Source: an uncultured Prochlorococcus sp.
GTDB lineage: Bacteria > Cyanobacteriota > Cyanobacteriia > PCC-6307 > Cyanobiaceae
NCBI GenBank assembly: GCA_902600395.1
Contig: CACKJL010000020.1
Span: forward strand, 1-17,496
Reading direction: 5' to 3'
Length of the DNA stretch: 17,496 nt
Part shown: positions 13,610 to 17,496 of the stretch, piece after piece
How the letters are laid out: every line of letters begins with the position of its first letter
How positions within the stretch are numbered: position 1 is the stretch's first letter
Program-made: the position numbers and the translations under genes
Notes under the pieces: model-generated
What the model saw: only the letters and a program-made list of their open reading frames with translations
Database searches by the model: none
What the model was told of the DNA's origin: nothing

Positions 13610-13919
13610 TACTGTAGACAATCTCTATTAAATATATCTGAATTTAATAAAATAAGAGTTTTATTTATTGAATCAGCAAAAGGTTTAGAGTCACCAATTT
13701 GCTTATTAGTACTTAATGTAATTTTAAAATGAGCTTTAGCATAATCAACCAAATAAAATTATTGGGGAAGGTTTAGCGATATTAGTAATGCTGGGTATTT
13801 ATATAAAATTTCTCGATATATATCAGTAATATTTTTAATCTTTAGGCCTGTTTCAACACAAAAACAATATGTTCATTATCTACATCTTTGAAAAAATAAT
13901 TAACCTGTGAATCCCATTT
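13609..13919 (-). pseudogene. Decayed gene, possibly a barrel-family paralogue
   Basis: A first protein-like piece (WDSQVNYFFKDVDNEHIVFV, then LKQA) ends at a TAA at 13842. The next frame continues LKIKNITDIYREILYKYPAL, meets a TAA at 13759, and goes on as DYAKAHFKITLSTNKQIGD. It ends with a piece finishing NSDIFNRDCLQ at 13609. Restoring one T near 13843 joins the first two pieces in sense. The block FKDVDNEHIVFVLKQA resembles LFRGVSKEDPQKIIVIHQA in the intact 14730-15035 protein, which suggests, weakly, a paralogue. It begins inside the 3' end of the DUF3303-like gene and has no clear start. It could instead contain a live 47-codon frame from a TTG at 13752. Confidence 0.5.
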
Positions 13920-14238
13920 TCTGTTCTGCTGCCATTAATGAACCAACAAGCTTGTGCTCAGCAACTTTTTCATCGTCAGTCATAACTGGCTTGATATCAA
14001 AATCTATATCAAACTTAACTTTCCAAGGAGCAAAATGTTCTGTCATTTTTATGCCTGCTGAAGCTTGGACAATAATATAAACATTATTTGAGTAAGAGGC
14101 ATGATACCTTCCCAAAACTTTGAATCCTTCAAACTCATCATTCAAAGTTCCATCTTCAATAACCTTTAAAAAAAGATCATACGCTGCACCCATAAGAGCA
14201 ACATTTTTAAAAGTTGCAGTTACTAAATAAGTATTCAT
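13900..14238 (-). CDS. DUF3303-like small dimeric alpha/beta-barrel protein
   Basis: The 112-residue protein has the pattern of DUF3303. An opening strand MNTYLVTATFK comes first. GFKVLGRYHASYSNNVYIIV follows (residues 38-57), and then HFAPWKVKFDIDFDIKPVM (68-86). The ferredoxin-like fold is typical of ABM/EthD-type proteins, which usually dimerise and bind small hydrophobic ligands or heme. The function of this family is not known. It is the third of three minus-strand barrel genes, after those at 14730 and 14343, and it precedes a decayed frame. The ATG at 14238 is clear. Confidence 0.72.
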   Translation of the reverse strand: MNTYLVTATFKNVALMGAAYDLFLKVIEDGTLNDEFEGFKVLGRYHASYSNNVYIIVQASAGIKMTEHFAPWKVKFDIDFDIKPVMTDDEKVAEHKLVGSLMAAEQKMGFTG

Positions 14239-14342
14239 TTGATTAAAAAATCTACAAATATTTTCTAAGATAAAGTATTAAAAATTGAGTTATAGATCTT
14301 GAAATGAATACTTGTATTATGGAACTTTCTTTTAAATGAGTA

Positions 14343-14651
14343 TCAATCATGATAACCAACTTTAGAAACAATATTTCCTGAAACAGGATCAGTAACTCCA
14401 AGTTCAGGAGATAACTCTTCCATAAATCCTCTAACCTCATCAAGATGAGCAATCATAGCTGGTCTTTGAGCTGCAATAGCTTCTGCATTTTTCCAGATCC
14501 CAACAAAACAGTAATCATAATCTCCAGTTTTTGCGATATATCTTTGAGTCATCCCCTCAAAACTTGTTTTTTCTATTACTTCAAAATACTGATCTATACA
14601 ATCTGACTTTAATTTAAAACGAACAACATTCATGAAATTTTGAGCAGTCAT
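14343..14651 (-). CDS. ABM-like small alpha/beta-barrel protein
   Basis: The 102-residue protein reads MTAQNFMNVVRFKLKSDCID. It then has a helix (QYFEVIEKTSFEGM) and two strands (TGDYDYCFVGIWKNAEAI). A second helix follows (IAHLDEVRGFMEELSPEL). The N-terminal half repeats the strand-helix-strand order of antibiotic-biosynthesis-monooxygenase-like proteins. The specific family is uncertain. The start may be the ATG at 14651 or the internal Met at residue 7. Its leader shares a 17-base box and a hairpin with the 14730-15035 gene. No catalytic residue can be assigned. Confidence 0.65.
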   Translation of the reverse strand: MTAQNFMNVVRFKLKSDCIDQYFEVIEKTSFEGMTQRYIAKTGDYDYCFVGIWKNAEAIAAQRPAMIAHLDEVRGFMEELSPELGVTDPVSGNIVSKVGYHD

Positions 14652-14674
14652 AAAAAAGAGGGGTTTATCCCTCT
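14652..14674 (-). terminator. Hairpin plus U-run directly upstream of the 14651 start (leader copy A)
   Basis: On the minus strand AGAGGG and CCCTCT form a 6-base-pair stem with a 6-base loop, followed by T residues that run straight into the ATG at 14651. It has the form of an intrinsic terminator. It could end transcription from the gene upstream (stop at 14730) or act as an attenuator for the 14343-14651 gene. Copy B precedes the 15035 start in the same position. Confidence 0.6.
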
Positions 14675-14677
14675 ATG

Positions 14678-14694
14678 TTAGATCGACTGTCAAT
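14678..14694 (-). repeat. 17-base leader box, copy A
   Basis: The minus-strand sequence ATTGACAGTCGATCTAA lies 26 bases upstream of the ATG at 14651. The identical 17 bases occur at 15062-15078, also exactly 26 bases before a start codon. Such a match is unlikely by chance. It includes TTGACA, which resembles a -35 element, but no good -10 follows at a proper distance. Confidence 0.8.
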
Positions 14695-14729
14695 CTTTAA
14701 AATGTATATGATAGCATTCTTTTCATTTG

Positions 14730-15035
14730 TTAATCACAACTATCGTCCTTTGTTAATGAAGCAGTCCAAGAGGTTTCCTCCATTGTTGATAAGTCAACTC
14801 TATGAGTTGCCATCCAGTCACCATTGGCTTCCACAAACTTTTGAACATTACCTTCTGGAGCTTGATGAATAACAATTATTTTTTGAGGATCTTCCTTGCT
14901 TACCCCTCTGAAAAGTGGCTTAATATCAAATTCTGAATGCCTTTTATCTGCTTCCTCACTATCAAATATTGCAGCCCATTCATCGAAAGTGCTTTCAATT
15001 TTAAAAGTAAACACGGAGGTGACTGAACAAGACAT
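14730..15035 (-). CDS. DUF3764-like small alpha/beta-barrel protein
   Basis: The 101-residue protein begins MSCSVTSVFTFKIESTFDEW. It has the segments AAIFDSEEADKRHSEFDIKP and LFRGVSKEDPQKIIVIHQAP. It ends with FVEANGDWMATHRVDLSTME and a short polar tail. I associate this pattern with DUF3764, a picocyanobacterial family of unknown function with a ferredoxin-like fold. It is the first of three minus-strand barrel genes and has its own leader copy (box plus hairpin) before the ATG at 15035. It is divergent from the DUF1330-like gene. No active site is assigned. Confidence 0.72.
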   Translation of the reverse strand: MSCSVTSVFTFKIESTFDEWAAIFDSEEADKRHSEFDIKPLFRGVSKEDPQKIIVIHQAPEGNVQKFVEANGDWMATHRVDLSTMEETSWTASLTKDDSCD

Positions 15036-15058
15036 AAAAAAGGAGCTAATTTCCCCTT
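15036..15058 (-). terminator. Hairpin plus U-run directly upstream of the 15035 start (leader copy B)
   Basis: On the minus strand AAGGGG and CTCCTT pair (six pairs, one G-U) around a 7-base loop, followed by T residues right up to the ATG at 15035. The stem sequence differs from copy A but pairing is retained, and only the minus-strand RNA pairs well. No gene lies upstream on this strand, so it cannot simply be the end of a preceding gene. An attenuator or short leader RNA is the better explanation. Confidence 0.5.
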
Positions 15059-15061
15059 ATT

Positions 15062-15078
15062 TTAGATCGACTGTCAAT
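15062..15078 (-). repeat. 17-base leader box, copy B
   Basis: This is an exact copy of the 17-base box at 14678-14694, also 26 bases upstream of an ATG (15035). The two genes behind the boxes encode different families, so the box is shared regulation or a duplicated leader, not a coding duplication. A tiny plus-strand frame begins within it, at 15077. Confidence 0.8.
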
Positions 15079-15163
15079 GATATTTGCACTTATCAAAGTA
15101 CCTACAGAGGAACTAAAGTTTATTGCTAATGAAACGCTCACTACTTGCACTGCTGATAGTTAA
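15077..15163 (+). CDS. Possible 28-residue peptide in the divergent region
   Basis: A frame from the ATG at 15077 reads MIFALIKVPTEELKFIANET and ends TCTADS with a TAA at 15161-15163. The amino-acid mix is protein-like, with no long hydrophobic run. It begins inside leader copy B on the opposite strand and sits between two divergent genes, so it may be a chance frame or a decayed fragment. Support is weak. Confidence 0.2.
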   Translation: MIFALIKVPTEELKFIANETLTTCTADS

Positions 15164-15220
15164 AAAATGACAGCCAACTTAGAGATAATCGTATACCATT
15201 CATAAAAATCAAAATCTTTA

Positions 15221-15586
15221 ATGAAAAAAACTATTTTTATTGGTTTAATTGCTGGCATTGCTGGGCTTGCAATTGGTTACAAAGTCCCAAAAGACAAGAA
15301 TGCTGGTTATGTAATGATTTCTGGCAGAATTACAAATCCAGAACAAGCAGGTAAATACTTTGAAGCAGTAAATGATGTTGTTGTTAAAGGTTGCGGAGCA
15401 AAGACATTATCAGTTGACTTCGAGACTGATGTTAGAGAGGGATATGATGGCCCTTTTTCTGTGCTTTCAAAATTTCCAAGTAAACAAGCAGTAATTGATT
15501 GTTATGAAGGACCCTATCAAGAATTAATTCCTTTAAGAAAAGGAGCTATAGATATGAATTTTAGAATAGTTGAAAAAAATAGATAA
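15221..15586 (+). CDS. DUF1330-like barrel protein with an N-terminal membrane anchor
   Basis: The first 20 residues (KKTIFIGLIAGIAGLAIGY) form a signal-anchor helix after a positive start. No lipobox cysteine or signal-peptidase site is obvious. The rest matches DUF1330: GYVMISGRITNPEQAGKYFE, then GCGAKTLSVDFETDVREGYD and FSVLSKFPSKQAVIDCYEG. The domain ends with QELIPLRKGAIDMNFRIVE. DUF1330 proteins are small dimeric alpha/beta barrels of unknown function. The anchor suggests the barrel sits at a membrane surface. It is divergent from the DUF3764-like gene and is the only plus-strand member of the barrel cluster. The ATG at 15221 precedes the basic anchor. Confidence 0.8.
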   Translation: MKKTIFIGLIAGIAGLAIGYKVPKDKNAGYVMISGRITNPEQAGKYFEAVNDVVVKGCGAKTLSVDFETDVREGYDGPFSVLSKFPSKQAVIDCYEGPYQELIPLRKGAIDMNFRIVEKNR

Positions 15587-15653
15587 AAAAAAGAGCTACT
15601 AGTCAATATTAGCTTATTTCATATAAATTCATTTGTAGCAATGCTTTTGGCCA

Positions 15654-15725
<72 letters not shown>

Positions 15726-15735
15726 AATTTTAAAG

Positions 15736-15817
15736 TGGGCCGGGTTGGATTTGAACCAACGTAGGCAGAGCCAGCGGATTTACAGTCCGCCCCCTTTAAC
15801 CACTCGGGCACCGACCC
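15736..15817 (-). tRNA. tRNA-Tyr(GUA)
   Basis: This 82-base class II tRNA has an acceptor of GGGTCGG/CCGGCCC with discriminator A. The anticodon loop is CTGTAAA (anticodon GTA). It has a long variable arm and the T-arm GTTGG-TTCAAAT-CCAAC. CCA is not encoded. It is the first gene of the tRNA-Tyr/tRNA-Thr transcript and a promoter is recognisable upstream. Confidence 0.97.
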
Positions 15818-15829
15818 CCACTATTTGAA

Positions 15830-15858
15830 CTTATCAGTTAATGGACACTTTGTGTGAA
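15830..15858 (-). promoter_or_regulatory. Sigma-70-type promoter for the tRNA-Tyr/tRNA-Thr unit
   Basis: On the minus strand TTCACA (-35, five of six consensus bases) is separated by exactly 17 bases from GATAAG (-10, four of six). The -10 ends 12 bases before the 5' end of tRNA-Tyr. The spacing and position fit a stable-RNA promoter with a very short leader. Confidence 0.5.
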
Positions 15859-15918
15859 ATTGTTTTGGTTTTTTTGTTTCTTTCTAGATAGCATTTGTAA
15901 AGAAAAGACTTTTTGATG

Positions 15919-16359
15919 ATGAATATTTTATTGATAAATGGACCAAATCTAAATCTTTTGGGCACTAGAGAACCTGAAATTTATGGTAATAAAACATTGA
16001 GTGATATAGAAAAAGATTTAACTAAAGTTGCTAAAGAAAAAAGTATTAATCTTGAATGTTTTCAAAGTAATCACGAAGGAGAAATAGTAGATAAAATTCA
16101 AGAGTCTGTAAAAAGTATCCAAGGTATACTTATAAATGCTGGTGCTTTTACTCATACCTCGATTTCTATTCGTGATGCTTTAATTGGATCGAAGATTCCT
16201 TTTGTAGAGTTACATATTTCAAATATTTTCAGTAGAGAAGATTTTCGTAAAGAATCTTTTCTTACAGATAAAGCTATAGGAATTATTAGTGGATTCGGCA
16301 TATCAAGTTATTACTTAGCTCTTGAAGGAATCATTGGATATTTGAGTATTAAAGATTAA
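15919..16359 (+). CDS. aroQ: 3-dehydroquinate dehydratase, type II
   Basis: AroQ removes water from 3-dehydroquinate to give 3-dehydroshikimate in the shikimate pathway for aromatic amino acids; in cyanobacteria that pathway also feeds plastoquinone and tocopherol. Numbered from the ATG at 15919, the N-terminus is ILLINGPNLNLLGTREPEIY with catalytic Tyr22. The NAGAFTHTS motif (73-81) and ELHISN with His99 follow, with an arginine near 110 in FRKES. The 146-residue length is typical and the enzyme forms a dodecamer in known relatives. The frame is open back to a TTG at 15913 and an ATG at 15916. The gene ends in TAA directly followed by the miaE ATG. Confidence 0.97.
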   Translation: MNILLINGPNLNLLGTREPEIYGNKTLSDIEKDLTKVAKEKSINLECFQSNHEGEIVDKIQESVKSIQGILINAGAFTHTSISIRDALIGSKIPFVELHISNIFSREDFRKESFLTDKAIGIISGFGISSYYLALEGIIGYLSIKD

Positions 16360-16968
16360 ATGCTAGTCGATTTTAAAAGGCCCACTTCTCATATTAAATA
16401 TTTATCGTCATTTACCTCAGATGAGTGGATCAAACTCGCATTATCTAATCCAATAGATATTCTTATTGACCATGCTCATTGTGAAAGAAAAGCAGCAGGA
16501 GTAGCTATTCAATTGATGTTTAGATATCCATCAGAACCAAATCTGGCAGAAGTTTTAAGTCCAATAGCGAGAGAGGAATTAGAGCATTTTGAAAAAATAC
16601 TTTATTTTTTAAAGGATCTTGGACATTCTCTTGAGTCCTTAAAACCGCCTCCATATGGAGCTGAATTGTCCAAGCATATAAGAAAGGAAGAGCCCAATAG
16701 AATGCTTGATAGTTTCTTAATAGCGGGACTTATTGAAGCAAGAAGTCATGAAAGATTAAGCTTGCTTGCATTGAATTATGAAGATAAATCGTTTAAATCC
16801 CTTTATGAGTCTCTGCTAGAGAGTGAGGCAAGACATTTTGGAGTTTACTGGAAACTTGCGCAAACTAAATTCTCTAAAAATCAAACTTTCAAAAGGTTAG
16901 AGGAATTGTCTGAAATTGAGTCAGCAATATTGGCAGAAACTTTTATATTGCCAAGGGTACATAGCTAA
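16360..16968 (+). CDS. miaE: tRNA-(2-methylthio-N6-isopentenyladenosine-37) hydroxylase
   Basis: MiaE is an O2-dependent diiron enzyme that hydroxylates the prenyl side chain of ms2i6A37 in tRNA. The 202-residue ferritin-like protein shows four helix-borne ligand sites: Glu42 in HCERKAAG, Glu73/His76 in REELEHFE, Glu126 in IEARSHERL, and Glu156/His159 in ESEARHFG. That is the expected set of six ligands. The length matches the family. The ATG at 16360 follows the aroQ stop directly (TAAATG), so the two are co-transcribed and probably coupled. The next gene begins 16 bases after its stop. Confidence 0.95.
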   Translation: MLVDFKRPTSHIKYLSSFTSDEWIKLALSNPIDILIDHAHCERKAAGVAIQLMFRYPSEPNLAEVLSPIAREELEHFEKILYFLKDLGHSLESLKPPPYGAELSKHIRKEEPNRMLDSFLIAGLIEARSHERLSLLALNYEDKSFKSLYESLLESEARHFGVYWKLAQTKFSKNQTFKRLEELSEIESAILAETFILPRVHS

Positions 16969-16984
16969 AGTTAATAAAATAAAA

Positions 16985-17496
16985 ATGATAATAAAAAAGT
17001 TCTTAAGTTTACTTAATCCATATAAAACTGATTTACCAACATTCACCATAGTTGGTGTAGGCCCTGGAGATCCATCGCTTTTAACAATTGCTGCTGTGGA
17101 TGCAATAAAAAAAGCGAAAGTTATAGTTTTCCCTATATCAGATGATAATAAAAAGAGTTTTGCTGCGGAAATAGTCAAGAAATATACCAAATTTAAAAAA
17201 AATATCCCCATTATCTTTCCAATGGCTAGGAAGGATTTTGATCCAGATGAAATATGGTCTAACGCAGTAGAAAAAATTGTGAATTTTATTCAAAATGGAG
17301 AATCAGTTGTTTTACTTTGTCTTGGAGATACTTCACTATTTGCAAGTTCTTCTAATATTTTGAGGATAATAAAGCATAATTATCCAGAAATTATTACCAA
17401 AACCATACCTGGTATTTCTTCTCTATCAGCAACAGCAGCTTTGAATGATTTTGATTTGGTAAAAAAAGGTGAGACCTTGATCATCAAAGAATGTCC
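16985..17496 (+). CDS. cobI: Precorrin-2 C20-methyltransferase (partial, cut by window end)
   Basis: This is the first 170 residues of a SAM-dependent tetrapyrrole methylase. The motif VGVGPGDPSLLT (residues 23-34) opens the domain. LLCLGDTSLFASS (110-122) and TIPGISSLSATAA (140-152) are the expected motifs for the SAM and substrate sites. Together they suit CobI/CbiL, which methylates C20 of precorrin-2 in cobalamin synthesis. Prochlorococcus makes (pseudo)cobalamin, so the step is expected. The ATG at 16985 gives a short basic leader before the domain. The gene continues beyond the window, so truncation here is artificial. Other precorrin methylases share this fold, but the motif set favours C20. 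Confidence 0.85.
   Translation, partial: MIIKKFLSLLNPYKTDLPTFTIVGVGPGDPSLLTIAAVDAIKKAKVIVFPISDDNKKSFAAEIVKKYTKFKKNIPIIFPMARKDFDPDEIWSNAVEKIVNFIQNGESVVLLCLGDTSLFASSSNILRIIKHNYPEIITKTIPGISSLSATAALNDFDLVKKGETLIIKEC

Noticed and set aside
14252..14452. Minus-strand frame overlapping the ABM-like gene in another frame
   Set aside because: It covers the 3' part of a better gene and reads as low-complexity hydrophobic sequence.
14675..15129. Two plus-strand frames opposite the DUF3764-like gene
   Set aside because: They are antisense shadows of a supported gene.
16360..16984. Cobalamin riboswitch before cobI
   Set aside because: Only 16 bases separate miaE and cobI and no B12-box sequence is seen.
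16921..17211. Minus-strand frame opposite miaE end and cobI start
   Set aside because: Antisense to cobI, whose methylase motifs are unambiguous.

Overview
The window looks like a high-light-adapted Prochlorococcus (marine picocyanobacterium). The evidence is about 30% GC, very short spacers, many tiny single-membrane-segment proteins, few Shine-Dalgarno sites, several TTG/GTG starts, and cyanobacterial enzymes (AroQ, MiaE, a CobI-type methyltransferase, ThiD, TenA, a photolyase-family flavoprotein). The species call is inference from composition and gene style; no search was run.

Left part (1-5.1 kb): stress and housekeeping genes among small unknowns. It holds a Bcp/PrxQ peroxiredoxin, an ArfB-type ribosome-rescue hydrolase, a DUF1651 protein, a CPBP-family membrane protease with a small partner gene, and several 29-82 aa proteins. 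Next come a small frameshifted gene (5134-5315) and a 0.5 kb gene-free stretch. That stretch ends in a textbook intrinsic terminator and contains a structured segment, so it may be an unannotated small RNA or an old decayed gene.

Middle (5.8-11.7 kb): a proline iminopeptidase, a photolyase/cryptochrome-family protein, and divergent from it a tenA-thiD pair for thiamin-pyrimidine salvage. A DUF985 cupin protein and small unknowns follow.

Accessory-looking region (11.7-15.6 kb): coupled minus-strand mini-operons with ATGA overlaps, a string of 18-39 aa membrane micro-proteins, two probable pseudogenes in different stages of decay, and four neighbouring genes that all appear to encode small dimeric alpha/beta-barrel (ferredoxin-like) proteins from different families (DUF3303-like, ABM-like, DUF3764-like, DUF1330-like). 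Two of the four share an identical 17-nt box at the same distance from the start codon, each followed by a hairpin plus U-run directly against the AUG. This shared leader and barrel-protein cluster is the best candidate here for an undescribed regulated system.

Right end (15.65-17.5 kb): conserved core. tRNA-Tyr and tRNA-Thr share a transcript on the minus strand with a recognisable promoter. Divergent from them are aroQ, miaE and the beginning of a cobI-like gene, tightly packed and probably co-transcribed.
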